Shown piece after piece: positions 17,134 to 25,428 of a DNA stretch of 64,000 nt (the first letter of the stretch is position 1; each line of letters starts with the position of its first letter). Source of the stretch: Massilia sp. IC2-477 (GTDB lineage: Bacteria; Pseudomonadota; Gammaproteobacteria; Burkholderiales; Burkholderiaceae_D); assembly GCF_020707265.1 (NCBI RefSeq), contig NZ_JAJFEQ010000008.1, positions 186,001-250,000 on the forward strand, in the 5' to 3' direction. The notes under the pieces are model-generated. The model did no database searches and was not told the origin of the DNA. It saw nothing but the letters and a program-made list of their open reading frames with translations. The translations under genes were made by a program, and so were the position numbers.

Positions 17134-17200
17134 GACGGTGGTCCCGGTGAACGGTGGGCAGCAAAGGCTGGTCCAACATCCTGACTCAGGGAGGGGCGGG

Positions 17201-18967
17201 ATGAAGGAAGGGGAGCGTAGCGGCCGCATCAGCGCCGAGCTGTGGGAAGTGCTGCGGCGCCACCGCTGGCGCATCGCGGCGGCGGTCGCGCTGCTGCTGG
17301 TGGCCAAGCTCGCGACGGTCGCGGTGCCGCTGCTGCTCAAGCGGATCATCGATGCCTTGTCGACGGCCTCGCTGCCGGCCAGCCTGCCGCTCTACCTGCT
17401 GGTCGGCTATGCGCTGCTGCGTTTTTCGTCCACCCTGTTCAACGAGTGGCGCGACCTGCTGTTCGTGCGCGTCACCCTGGCCGCAGTATCGGCATACGCC
17501 CAGAAGACCTTCTCGCACCTGCATGCGCTGGGGCCGCGCTTTCACGCCCGGCGCAAGCTGGGCAGCCTGCTGCCCGACATCGACCGCGGCACGGGCGGCA
17601 TCGCCTTCCTGCTCGGTGTCGGCCTGTTCACCATCGTGCCGACCCTGGTCGAGATCGGGCTGGTGCTGGCCATCATGCTCAACCGCTACGCGGCGGGATT
17701 CGCCGGCATCATCCTGGTCACCTTCCTGGTGTATGCCGGCTTCACGCTGGTGTTCACCGCCCGCCGCGTGTTCTACCAGCGCCGCGTCAACAAGCTCGAT
17801 TCCACCGCCAAGGGGCGGCTGGCCGACAGCCTGATCAACTACGACACGGTCAAGTACTTCGGCGGCGAAGCGCGCGAGGCCCGGCGTTTCGCCGCCATCA
17901 TGGGCGACTGGGTCGATGCCGGCGCCGCCAACCAGCGCGCCCTGTTCACGCTGCACGTGGGGCAGAGCGCCATCATCGCGCTGGGTGTGGCGGCGATCAT
18001 GGTGCTGGCCGGGCAGGCGGTGCTGGCGCGCCAGATGAGCGTGGGCGACCTGGTCTTGATCAATGCCTATGCGTTGCAGGTCTGCCTGCCACTGAACGCC
18101 CTCGGCTTCACCTACCGCGAGGCGCGCGACGCCTGGGTCAATGCCGAGCGCCTGTTCGAACTGCTGCGCGAGCGGCCCGAGATCGACGATCCGCCAGGCA
18201 GCCCGGCGCTGCAGCCCGGCCCCGGCGAGATCGTGTTCGAGCACGTCAGCTTTGATTACGAGGCGGCGCGCCCGGTGCTGGTTGACGTCAGCCTGCGCAT
18301 CGCGCCGGGCACCACGCTGGCGGTGGTGGGACGCAGCGGCTCCGGCAAATCGACGCTGGCGCGACTGCTGCTGCGCTACTACGACCCGGCCAATGGCCGC
18401 ATCCTGGTGGACGGCCAGGATATCCGCCTGTGCAGCGCCGCCAGCGTGCGCCAGGCGATCGGCGTGGTGCCGCAGGATACGGCCCTGTTCAACGACACGA
18501 TCGGCAGCAACATCGCCTATGGCCGCAGCGGCAGCACCCTGGAGGAGGTCGTGGCGGCCTGCCGCGCGGCCCACCTGCACGAGGTGATCGAGGCGCTGCC
18601 CGGCGGCTATGACGCGCCGGTGGGCGAGCGCGGCGTCAACCTGTCGGGTGGCGAAAAACAGCGCATCGCGATCGCACGCGCCGTGCTGAAGGATCCGCCG
18701 ATCCTGATCTTCGACGAAGCCACTTCGGCCTTGGACGTGGACTCGGAGCACGCCATCACGCAGGAGCTGGACCGGCTGTCGCAGCACCGCACGACCCTGG
18801 TGATCGCGCACCGCCTGTCCACCATCGTCAATGCCGACACGATCGTGGTGATGGACCGGGGACGCATCGTGGAGCAGGGCACGCACGGGGAACTGCTGCG
18901 CCGCAAGGGCGCCTATGCGCGCCTGTGGCTGCTGCAGCAGAGGATGGAGGAGGACGCTGCGCGTTGA
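17201..18967 (+). CDS. ABC exporter of the Atm1/heavy-metal type (fused membrane and ATPase domains)
   Basis: A 588-residue half-transporter. Six membrane helices occupy about residues 20-310 and include the conserved DSLINYDTVKYFGGE segment that marks the Atm1/HMT1 (glutathione-conjugate and Fe-S/heavy-metal) subfamily. The nucleotide-binding domain has Walker A GRSGSGKST, Q-loop, signature LSGGEKQR, Walker B LIFDEATSALD and H-loop AHRLST. It works as a homodimer in the inner membrane, probably exporting glutathione-linked or metal-linked compounds. Start ATG 17201 has GGAGGGG directly upstream; an earlier start at 17123 has none. A perfect dyad lies in its upstream region. It ends 6 bases before the convergent purU stop. 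Confidence 0.9.
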   Translation: MKEGERSGRISAELWEVLRRHRWRIAAAVALLLVAKLATVAVPLLLKRIIDALSTASLPASLPLYLLVGYALLRFSSTLFNEWRDLLFVRVTLAAVSAYAQKTFSHLHALGPRFHARRKLGSLLPDIDRGTGGIAFLLGVGLFTIVPTLVEIGLVLAIMLNRYAAGFAGIILVTFLVYAGFTLVFTARRVFYQRRVNKLDSTAKGRLADSLINYDTVKYFGGEAREARRFAAIMGDWVDAGAANQRALFTLHVGQSAIIALGVAAIMVLAGQAVLARQMSVGDLVLINAYALQVCLPLNALGFTYREARDAWVNAERLFELLRERPEIDDPPGSPALQPGPGEIVFEHVSFDYEAARPVLVDVSLRIAPGTTLAVVGRSGSGKSTLARLLLRYYDPANGRILVDGQDIRLCSAASVRQAIGVVPQDTALFNDTIGSNIAYGRSGSTLEEVVAACRAAHLHEVIEALPGGYDAPVGERGVNLSGGEKQRIAIARAVLKDPPILIFDEATSALDVDSEHAITQELDRLSQHRTTLVIAHRLSTIVNADTIVVMDRGRIVEQGTHGELLRRKGAYARLWLLQQRMEEDAAR

Positions 18968-18973
18968 CGGCGC

Positions 18974-19870
18974 TCAGGGCCCGCGGAAGACGATGGTCTT
19001 GTTCCCGTGCAGGAAGACGCGGCGCTCGATGTGGAACTTGACCGCCGCGGCCAGCGCCATGCATTCGTTGTCCCGCCCCACGCGCACCAGCTGCTCGGGC
19101 CGGAAATTGTGGTCCACGCGCGTGACCATCTGCTCGATGATCGGACCTTCGTCCAGGTCGGGCGTGACGTAGTGCGCGGTGGCGCCGATCAGCTTGACGC
19201 CGCGGTCGAAGGCCTGGTGATAGGGCTTGGCGCCCTTGAAGCCCGGCAGGAAGGAGTGGTGGATGTTGATGCAGCGCCCGGCCAGGCGGCGCGCCAGCTC
19301 GTCCGACAGGATCTGCATGTAGCGCGCCAGGATCACCAGCTCGGCGCCGGTTTCCTCGACCACTTCCAGCAGCCGCGCTTCCTGCTGCGCCTTGTTGTCT
19401 TTCGTGACGGGCAGGAAGATGAAGCGGATGCCCTCGCGCTCGACCATCGGACGCAGGTCGAGGTGGTTCGACACCACCGCCGTGAGCGACATGTTCAGTT
19501 CGCCGTTGCGGCGGCGGTACAGCAGGTCGTCGAGGCAGTGGTCGTCTTTCGACACCATGATCACAGTCTTGACGGCGTCCGAAGGGTCGTGGATCTTCCA
19601 CTGCATCTGCAGTCGGGCGCCGCAGCCTTCGCCGAACTGCTCGCGGATGTTCTCGATGGTGGGCGAGCCGGCCTGCAGGCGGAACACGGCGCGCATGTAG
19701 AAGCGCTCGGTGGAATCGTCGTCGAACTGCTCGAGGGCGCAGATGTAGCAGTCGCGCTCCGCGAGGAAGGTCGCAACGGCGGCCACGATGCCGATACCGG
19801 CGCGGCAGCTGGCGTTGAGGATGTATTCGATCGGGGCGTTGGGGGCCCTGGCGTTTTCGTTCGGCGTCAT
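18974..19870 (-). CDS. purU: Formyltetrahydrofolate deformylase
   Basis: A 298-residue PurU that hydrolyses 10-formyl-THF to formate and THF, balancing one-carbon pools and supplying formate to PurT. An N-terminal ACT domain (about 15-95; E. coli PurU is 280 residues) precedes the formyl-transferase fold. Active-site motifs INIHHSFLPGFKGAKPY and GATAHYVTPDLDEGPII are intact. ATG 19870 has AGGACAG upstream. The 188-bp gap on its right, before the response regulator stop, holds its promoter but no hexamers I can assign with confidence. Confidence 0.94.
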   Translation of the reverse strand: MTPNENARAPNAPIEYILNASCRAGIGIVAAVATFLAERDCYICALEQFDDDSTERFYMRAVFRLQAGSPTIENIREQFGEGCGARLQMQWKIHDPSDAVKTVIMVSKDDHCLDDLLYRRRNGELNMSLTAVVSNHLDLRPMVEREGIRFIFLPVTKDNKAQQEARLLEVVEETGAELVILARYMQILSDELARRLAGRCINIHHSFLPGFKGAKPYHQAFDRGVKLIGATAHYVTPDLDEGPIIEQMVTRVDHNFRPEQLVRVGRDNECMALAAAVKFHIERRVFLHGNKTIVFRGP

Positions 19871-20058
19871 GCTTCTGTCCTGTCGGTGCGTTCGTGGCGG
19901 GTGGGTGCCTGCGCTGTTGCCGGTGACGCCGCGGCGCCGCGACGGGTAGCCGCATGCCGTTGGCGCCGCCGTGCAAGCCTTGTGGACGGTGCAGACCTTG
20001 TCATTTTGCTAGCATCGCCGATGCGGATGCCGTCGTCAAGGAGCGCACGATTTGCCGC

Positions 20059-20418
20059 TCAGGACGCGCCGTCCGGCCGCAGGGCGCTGGCCACGGCGTC
20101 GACTAGGTCCTGGGGCGGCAGCGGCTTGTTGAGGACACGGATGTCGGCGGCAGTCACCCCGACCTCGGCGCCGTAGGCGGTCACGATCAGGGCCGGCAGC
20201 TGCGGCGTATGTTCGCGCAGCCGGCCGATCAGGCTGGCGCCGGTCATGCCGGGCATGCGGAAATCGGTGACCAGCAGGTCGATGCCGCCTGCCAGGCCGA
20301 TCGTCAGCGCATCGACCGGATCGACGGCCGCCGTCACCTGGTGACCGGCCCGCTCCAGGTAGCGCTTGAAGACGTAGGTAATGGCCTCTTCGTCGTCGAC
20401 CAGCAGGATATGCGCCAT
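20059..20418 (-). CDS. Stand-alone receiver-domain response regulator
   Basis: A 119-residue CheY-like protein with only a receiver domain: acidic pair DDE at 8-10, phospho-acceptor Asp52 in LLVTDFRMPG, conserved Thr (VTAYG) and Lys near residue 99 (LNKPL). It starts 5 bases after the LOV kinase stop, so the two are an operon, and the LOV kinase is the likely phosphodonor. With no output domain it probably works by protein contact or as a phosphate sink or shuttle in a relay, as in other light-sensing LOV-kinase systems. Confidence 0.9.
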   Translation of the reverse strand: MAHILLVDDEEAITYVFKRYLERAGHQVTAAVDPVDALTIGLAGGIDLLVTDFRMPGMTGASLIGRLREHTPQLPALIVTAYGAEVGVTAADIRVLNKPLPPQDLVDAVASALRPDGAS

Positions 20419-20423
20419 CGTCC

Positions 20424-22178
20424 TCAGCCCTCGTGGGTGAAACCGTCGGCCGGGTCGACCGCGGACTGGGTCCGTTTCTCGACCTTCAGCGCCTGGCGGA
20501 TGCGCTCGGCCAGTTCGTTCAGGCGGTAGGGCTTGGTCATGATCGGGAAGGCGCTGGCCTCGCCCTTGGAAGCGGGCAGCGCATCGATGTAGCCGGTGGC
20601 GAGCAGCACCGGCACCTCGGGCTGGCGTTCACGCACCAGCTCGGCCAGGCGCAGGCCGTTCATCCCGCCCGGCATGATGATGTCGGTGAACAGCAGATCG
20701 ATGCTGCCGTAGCGGTCCATCATCTCGAGCGCCGCCTCGCCGCTCGGGGCGCCCAGCACGCGGTAGCCGCTGGCACGCAGGTGGGTTTCCGCCAGCTCGC
20801 GCACTTCTTCGCTGTCGTCGACCACCAGCACGGTGCGCCTGCCCAGGATCGCCTCCGGCGTCCATTTTGCGCCGCTGCCGGCGCGCTCGCCCATGATTTC
20901 CATGCCCGACTTGGCGGCCTGCGGGAACACCATGCGGATGACGGTGCCGCGCTGCGGCGCGCTGTCGATCTCGAGGCGGCCGTGCGACTGCTGCACGAAG
21001 CCGTGCACCATCGCCAGGCCCAGGCCGGTGCCGGGACCCTTGGTCGTGAAGAAGGGCTCGGTCGCACGCGCCGCTACTTCCGGCGACATGCCTTCGCCTT
21101 CGTCGATCACGCACAGCACCACATAGCGCCCGGGCGCCAGGCGCAGGCGCTCGAGCCGCTCGGGGTCGTCCATGGTCGAGGTGGCGACGGTGACCTTGCC
21201 GCCGTCCGGCATGGCGTCGCGCGCGTTGATCAGGACGTTGAGCAGCGCCATCTCCATATGGGTCGGATCGAGCGTGCAGGATGGCAGGCCGGGTTTCAGG
21301 TCGAGGTGCAGGTCGACCTTGTCGCCCAGGGTGCGCACCAGCATTTCGCTGAACTCGACCACCAGCGAGTTCAGGTTGAGGCGCTTCGGCTCCAGCCGCT
21401 GCTTGCGCGCGAAGGTGAGCAGCTGCTGGGTGAGCTTGCCGGCCCGGTCGCTGGCCTGGCGCGCGCGGTCGATCGCTTGTCCAACCGTGACGCGGTCGTC
21501 CAGGTTGGTGGCGGCCAGTTCGAGGTTGCCGGCGACGACCTGCAGCAGGTTGTTGAAGTCGTGGGCCAGGCCGGCGGTGAGCTGGCCGATGGCTTCCATC
21601 TTCTGCGCCTGCAGGTAGGACTGCTCGGAGACACGCCGGCGCGTGATGTCCATCTGCGAGGCGAAGTAGTACAGCAGTTTGCCATGGTCGTCGAACACAG
21701 GGCCGATGAACAGGCCGTTCCAGAACGGCCGGCCGTCGGCCTTGTAGTTGAGGACATCGACCGCCACCGCGCGCTGCTCGGCGAGGGCGGCGCGGATCTC
21801 GTCGATGGTATGCGGGTCGGTCTGCTCGCCCTGCAGGAAGCGGCAGTTGCGGCCCAGGACGTCGCGCTCCTCGTAGCCGGTAAGGTCGAGAAAGGCGCGG
21901 TTGACGAAGGCGATCGGGTTGTCCGGCTGGTTCGGGTCGGTCACCACCATCGGCATGCGCGTCATCTCGATCGCGGCAAAGAAAATGTTGCCGCGCTCTT
22001 CGAAGCCGGGACGCGAAATCTGGCTCGCCTGCCAGTGGCGGATGCCGGGGTCGCCGAGCGGATTGAAGGCGCTGCCTTCGAGGGTCCCGACGCTGGGCAC
22101 GCCTTCGCTCTGGCCACGGCTGTGCGCATCGTCATGCGGCAGACGGTCCCGTTCTTCCTTGCTGCTCCCTGTCGCCAA
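20424..22178 (-). CDS. LOV-domain (blue-light) hybrid histidine kinase
   Basis: A 584-residue photoreceptor kinase of LOV-HisKA-HATPase-REC order. The LOV domain (about 65-178) carries GRNCRFLQ with Cys112, the residue that forms the flavin adduct under blue light, and NYKADGRPFWN plus ASQMDIT with the flavin-contacting Asn and Gln. The kinase has His206 in AGLAHDFNNLL, then ATP-binding DEGEGM and TGLGLAM. The C-terminal receiver has DD at 454-455 and Asp499 in LLFTDIIMPG. Size and order match Pseudomonas/Xanthomonas LOV kinases. The start is TTG at 22178 with AAGGGGG upstream; no ATG precedes the domain. A TATAAT and a 22-bp dyad lie just upstream. It reads into the receiver gene. Confidence 0.93.
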   Translation of the reverse strand: MATGSSKEERDRLPHDDAHSRGQSEGVPSVGTLEGSAFNPLGDPGIRHWQASQISRPGFEERGNIFFAAIEMTRMPMVVTDPNQPDNPIAFVNRAFLDLTGYEERDVLGRNCRFLQGEQTDPHTIDEIRAALAEQRAVAVDVLNYKADGRPFWNGLFIGPVFDDHGKLLYYFASQMDITRRRVSEQSYLQAQKMEAIGQLTAGLAHDFNNLLQVVAGNLELAATNLDDRVTVGQAIDRARQASDRAGKLTQQLLTFARKQRLEPKRLNLNSLVVEFSEMLVRTLGDKVDLHLDLKPGLPSCTLDPTHMEMALLNVLINARDAMPDGGKVTVATSTMDDPERLERLRLAPGRYVVLCVIDEGEGMSPEVAARATEPFFTTKGPGTGLGLAMVHGFVQQSHGRLEIDSAPQRGTVIRMVFPQAAKSGMEIMGERAGSGAKWTPEAILGRRTVLVVDDSEEVRELAETHLRASGYRVLGAPSGEAALEMMDRYGSIDLLFTDIIMPGGMNGLRLAELVRERQPEVPVLLATGYIDALPASKGEASAFPIMTKPYRLNELAERIRQALKVEKRTQSAVDPADGFTHEG

Positions 22179-22239
22179 TGCGGCCCCCTTGATCGTGGAA
22201 AGAAGGCCGACGCACCTGGAGGATCGGACTCCCGTGTGA

Positions 22240-22276
22240 ATTATATAACAGAGGCAATTTTACAAGTCTAAAATTG
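22240..22276 (-). promoter_or_regulatory. Promoter and operator-like dyad of the LOV kinase operon
   Basis: On the minus strand a perfect TATAAT (-10, plus-strand 22240-22245) lies about 60 bases upstream of the TTG start. The -35 area is covered by a perfect dyad, CAATTTTA-GACTTG-TAAAATTG (22255-22276), and no good -35 hexamer is present. A weak -35 with a dyad over it suggests regulator-dependent transcription. Confidence 0.6.
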
Positions 22277-22311
22277 ACGGAATCGCGCGGCTTTGGGGAC
22301 TGCAGGGTGAC

Positions 22312-23058
22312 TCAGTCGCGGAACAGGTGGGTAAAGGTCCGGCTCACCGGCAGCTTCTCCTCGCAGCCGCGCAGCAGCACCTGCATGCGTTCGGCATCGA
22401 TCCGCTCCACCGCTGCGATGGCGCCGACGTTGACCAGGGTGCCGCGGTGGATCTGCCAGAAGCGGTCGCGGTCGAGGCCGCCCAGCAGGTCCTTCAGGGG
22501 GATGCGCACCAAGGCTTCCGAGTCGGGCAGCACCACACGCGTGTACTTGGTATCGGACTGGAAGAACAGCACTTCTTCGACGTCGATCAGGCGGATCTGC
22601 TTGCCGACGGTGGCCTTGATCCACTTCATCTTCTCGGCCGCGGCGCCGGGCAAGGCGGTTTTCAGGTGGCGCAGCAGGTCGCCCAGGTCGGCCGGCGGCT
22701 TGCTCAGTTTCGCGCGGATGCGCGAGACGGCGCGCTCCATGCGGTCGGCCTGCACCGGCTTGAGCAGGTAGTCGACCGCACCGGCATCGAAGGCGTCGAC
22801 CGCGTACTGGTCATAGGCCGTGACGAATACCACGTGGGCGCTGTCGCCGATGCGCTCGGCCACTTCCAGGCCGGACAGGCCTGGCATGCGGATGTCGAGG
22901 AACACGACCTCGGGTTCGTGCTCGAGGAATCCATCCCAGGCATCGTTGCCGTTCTCGGCCAGTGCCACCACCTCGGCCTCGGGCCAGCTGGTCGCCAGCA
23001 GGCCGGCCAGGCGCTCGCGCATCAGCGGTTCGTCTTCGGCAATCAGGACCCGGGTCAT
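22312..23058 (-). CDS. LytTR-family response regulator (LytR/AlgR type)
   Basis: A 248-residue regulator: receiver domain (1-120, acidic EDE at 8-10, Asp55 in VVFLDIRMPG, Lys near 103 in LLKPV) followed by a LytTR DNA-binding domain (about 140-245) with WIKATVGKQIRLIDVEEVLFF and FWQIHRGTLVNVGAI. Its ATG overlaps the stop of the kinase gene by four bases (ATGA), making a coupled LytS-LytR pair like E. coli YehU/YehT. LytTR domains bind paired direct repeats, and the 18-bp element seen twice in this block (22253 and 24278) is a candidate target. Confidence 0.93.
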   Translation of the reverse strand: MTRVLIAEDEPLMRERLAGLLATSWPEAEVVALAENGNDAWDGFLEHEPEVVFLDIRMPGLSGLEVAERIGDSAHVVFVTAYDQYAVDAFDAGAVDYLLKPVQADRMERAVSRIRAKLSKPPADLGDLLRHLKTALPGAAAEKMKWIKATVGKQIRLIDVEEVLFFQSDTKYTRVVLPDSEALVRIPLKDLLGGLDRDRFWQIHRGTLVNVGAIAAVERIDAERMQVLLRGCEEKLPVSRTFTHLFRD

Positions 23059-24251
23059 GCCGCCACCTCGATCATGGCCGGGATGGTGATCTCGGCGAGC
23101 AGTCCCGGATCGGCATCAATCAGCGCCAGGCCCGCTGCGTCGCCATAGGCCAGCTGCAGGCGCCGGCGCACGTTGTCGAGGCCCGCGCCATTGCCCGGCG
23201 TGTCGCTCATGCCGACGCCGCTGTCGTGCACCCGGATGCGCATCGTGCCGCCGTCCTCCACGGCGCTGACGCGGATGTCGCCGCCACGCAGCGACGGTTC
23301 GATGCCGTGCTTGATCGCGTTTTCGACCAGGGTGAGGACGAGCATGCTCGGCACCGCGGTCCGGGCCAGATCAACGGGTAAGGAAACATCGAAGCGCAGC
23401 CGTGCACCCATGCGTGCCTGCATCACGCGCAGGTAGGAGCTGATCGTGGTGAATTCGCTTGACAGGGTCACCGTTTCGGCGCGCATGTCGCTGAAACTGG
23501 CGCGCAGGAAGGCGATCAGGTCGGCGGTCAGGGCGGCGGCCCGTGGTGCGCCGTCGGTGGCCAGCTGCTGCACCGCGCCCAGGGTGTTGAACAGGAAGTG
23601 CGGTTCGATCTGGGCGCGCAGCATGCGCAGTTTCGATTCGCTCAGCTCGCGCGCCAGGCGCTCGCTTTCGGCCTGGCGCTGGAGCTGGGCTGTCAGCGCC
23701 GCGTGCTGGCGGCGGCGGTAGACGCCGAGCGCGAGGAAGGGGATCGCAACACAGGTGCTCGCGAGGAGCCCCATCGGCACGACCTTCAACAGGGCAGGAT
23801 CGGACAGGGGCCGTGGGCTGGTCAGCGCCATGCCGCAATAGGCCCCGACGCCCCCGCCGAACACGCCCCACACGAGGCGGCGCTTGTGCCGGAGCAGCTG
23901 GCTGGCATTGAACCAGACCACCGTGCCGCCCAGGATCAGGATAACGCCCATCAGGTTGGCGGCGATGACCGGGATCCACCACCTGCCTTTGGCGATCATC
24001 AGCTCGAGCGCGAGGCCGGCCAGCGTGAAGAGGGCAAACAGCGCGGCCAGCGCAATCCACAGGCGCGGTCCGCGATAGCGAAGCATGAACGCGCGCAGCT
24101 GCTGGCGCTCGATCGGCGACATCAGAGCGATGCCGTCGGCCATCTTGCGACGGTAGCCGCAGGGCACCTGGGCTGCCAGCTCGGGCCGTTCCAGCAGCGC
24201 CAGCTGTTCGCGTTCCAGCTCCGTGTACCAGTTAATGATCTTGCGCCACAT
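23055..24251 (-). CDS. LytS/YehU-type membrane sensor histidine kinase
   Basis: A 398-residue kinase of the His_kinase family. Four to five membrane helices lie between about residues 60 and 185 with almost no periplasmic domain, so sensing is probably within or near the membrane. A short helical linker leads to the phospho-acceptor His218 in QIEPHFLFNTLG, followed by the ATP-binding domain with LVENAIKHGI and HDSGVGM. ATG 24251 has GAGGAGAGG upstream and is preferred over an in-frame ATG 39 bases earlier. It pairs with the LytTR regulator next to it. The stimulus is unknown. Confidence 0.9.
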   Translation of the reverse strand: MWRKIINWYTELEREQLALLERPELAAQVPCGYRRKMADGIALMSPIERQQLRAFMLRYRGPRLWIALAALFALFTLAGLALELMIAKGRWWIPVIAANLMGVILILGGTVVWFNASQLLRHKRRLVWGVFGGGVGAYCGMALTSPRPLSDPALLKVVPMGLLASTCVAIPFLALGVYRRRQHAALTAQLQRQAESERLARELSESKLRMLRAQIEPHFLFNTLGAVQQLATDGAPRAAALTADLIAFLRASFSDMRAETVTLSSEFTTISSYLRVMQARMGARLRFDVSLPVDLARTAVPSMLVLTLVENAIKHGIEPSLRGGDIRVSAVEDGGTMRIRVHDSGVGMSDTPGNGAGLDNVRRRLQLAYGDAAGLALIDADPGLLAEITIPAMIEVAA

Positions 24252-24277
24252 CGTCCTCTCCTCGGTGTTCAATATAA

Positions 24278-24295
24278 GGCAATGTGGCAAGTCTA
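24278..24295. promoter_or_regulatory. Second copy of an 18-bp element shared with the LOV kinase promoter
   Basis: GGCAATGTGGCAAGTCTA here and GGCAATTTTACAAGTCTA at 22253-22270 agree at 15 of 18 positions and lie in the same orientation upstream of the two kinase genes. This copy sits 27 bases before the LytS-type kinase start. A shared regulator site is the simplest reading. Confidence 0.45.
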
Positions 24296-24372
24296 GGAAA
24301 GGCTGTGGGGCGAGAAAACGCGGTTGCGACGAACGACGGCGGCGCGGTCACGAAGTACGATGGACTGTGCCG

Positions 24373-24381
24373 TGCTACCAT
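24373..24381 (+). promoter_or_regulatory. Extended -10 promoter element for the GNAT gene
   Basis: TGCTACCAT is a TGn-extended -10 (TACCAT) about 25 bases before the acetyltransferase ATG. No matching -35 hexamer is visible. Confidence 0.35.
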
Positions 24382-24405
24382 CGCGCCCTTTGCCGGGCAC
24401 CCACC

Positions 24406-24948
24406 ATGCAGCACGCATACCAAGCTTCCATTCGCGCCATGCGCGCCGCCGACCTCGATGCCGTCCTGGCCGTGCAGGCGGCCTGCTATCCGCCCGCGAT
24501 GCAGGAAGCGGCAGCAGTGGTGCTGGCGCGCGTGTCCGCGGCCGGTGACACCTGCATCGTGGCCGAAGATGACCGCGGGGTGTGCGCCTACCTGTTCGCC
24601 TATCCGAGCACGCTCGGGATGGTGACGCCGCTCGGCGCGGAGTTCGCGCCCGCAGCGGATGCGGACACGCTTTACCTGCACGACTTGGCAGTAGCCCCGC
24701 GCGCACATGGCCGCGGCCTGGCGCGGCGACTGGTCGAGCACCTCCTGGCGCGGGCACAAGGGTTGTCGGCGTCGGCGCTGGTTTCGGTGCAGGACACCGC
24801 AGGCTTCTGGACGACGCTCGGCTACCGGCCCGCGAACAGCGCCTGTGCCGATGCGCTGGCGAGCTACCCGGGCGAGGCGCGCTACATGGTGCGCCCCCTT
24901 ACTGGACCCGGCGTACCTTCGCCGAGCTGTTCGTCCCTTCGACCCTGA
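24406..24948 (+). CDS. GNAT family N-acetyltransferase
   Basis: A 180-residue acetyl-CoA-dependent acyltransferase. Residues 8-170 follow the GNAT pattern; the CoA-binding segment is LYLHDLAVAPRAHGRGLARRL with the R/Q-x-x-G-x-A loop as HGRGLA, and the closing motif is FWTTLGYRP. I chose ATG 24406 because it begins the fold; the longer frame from 24223 overlaps the divergent kinase gene. The last 50 bases overlap the convergent gene 24899-25360. The acyl acceptor cannot be predicted. Confidence 0.85.
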   Translation: MQHAYQASIRAMRAADLDAVLAVQAACYPPAMQEAAAVVLARVSAAGDTCIVAEDDRGVCAYLFAYPSTLGMVTPLGAEFAPAADADTLYLHDLAVAPRAHGRGLARRLVEHLLARAQGLSASALVSVQDTAGFWTTLGYRPANSACADALASYPGEARYMVRPLTGPGVPSPSCSSLRP

Positions 24949-25360
24949 GGAACAGGGTCCCGAACATGTTGCGCTCGATGGTGACCTTCGGGTCGCGCGT
25001 GCGTGGCAGCACGGCTTCGCTGCCGTCGATGACGCGCCAAACCTGGCCGTTGGCGAGGCGGATCTGCGCCCCAGGGCCCCAGCCCTGGAATTCGCCGGCG
25101 ATGGTGCTGGTGATCGACTTAGGCTCTTCCTCGCGCTGTTTCTTCGCTTCCATGCCGAAGCTTTCTTCTTTGTTGCGCATGGGCGCAGCAACAGGTGCAG
25201 GAGTGGCAGCGGCCAGCGCAGGCTTCGCGCCGACAGGAATCGCGTCATAGCAGGCCAGACGCGCACCGGTGTCGGCGAGCGCGCGGCACTTCAGCACATC
25301 GGCATCGCTGGCGCATGCGGAACCGGCCAGCAGGAGCAGGAAAAGGGGCAGTGCTTTCAT
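24899..25360 (-). CDS. Small exported protein with CRALADxxARLxCYD motif
   Basis: A 153-residue secreted protein. Signal peptide MKALPLFLLLLAGSACA is followed by VLKCRALADTGARLACYDAI, a two-cysteine helical motif found at the start of many small proteobacterial exported proteins. An Ala/Pro linker and a charged stretch (MEAKKQREEEPKS) lead to a C-terminal beta domain (about 88-150: GQVWRVIDG, PKVTIERNMFGTLFLRVEG). I do not know its role. A stop overlap with the GNAT gene and a start with AAGGATG upstream fix the limits. It stands alone; the 68 bases to its right separate it from the next stop codon. Confidence 0.75.
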   Translation of the reverse strand: MKALPLFLLLLAGSACASDADVLKCRALADTGARLACYDAIPVGAKPALAAATPAPVAAPMRNKEESFGMEAKKQREEEPKSITSTIAGEFQGWGPGAQIRLANGQVWRVIDGSEAVLPRTRDPKVTIERNMFGTLFLRVEGTNSSAKVRRVQ

Positions 25361-25428
25361 CGTCATCCTTCGCTTGTTTGTCACAAGCAAAGGATTATAT
25401 CGACAAGCCGGCCCGGCGGGACGGGTTC

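Noticed and set aside
17123-17200. Upstream start for the ABC exporter
   Set aside because: No ribosome site and it runs across the dyad; 17201 is preceded by GGAGGGG.
23055-24290. 39-base longer LytS kinase start
   Set aside because: GAGGAGAGG directly precedes 24251 and nothing similar precedes 24290.
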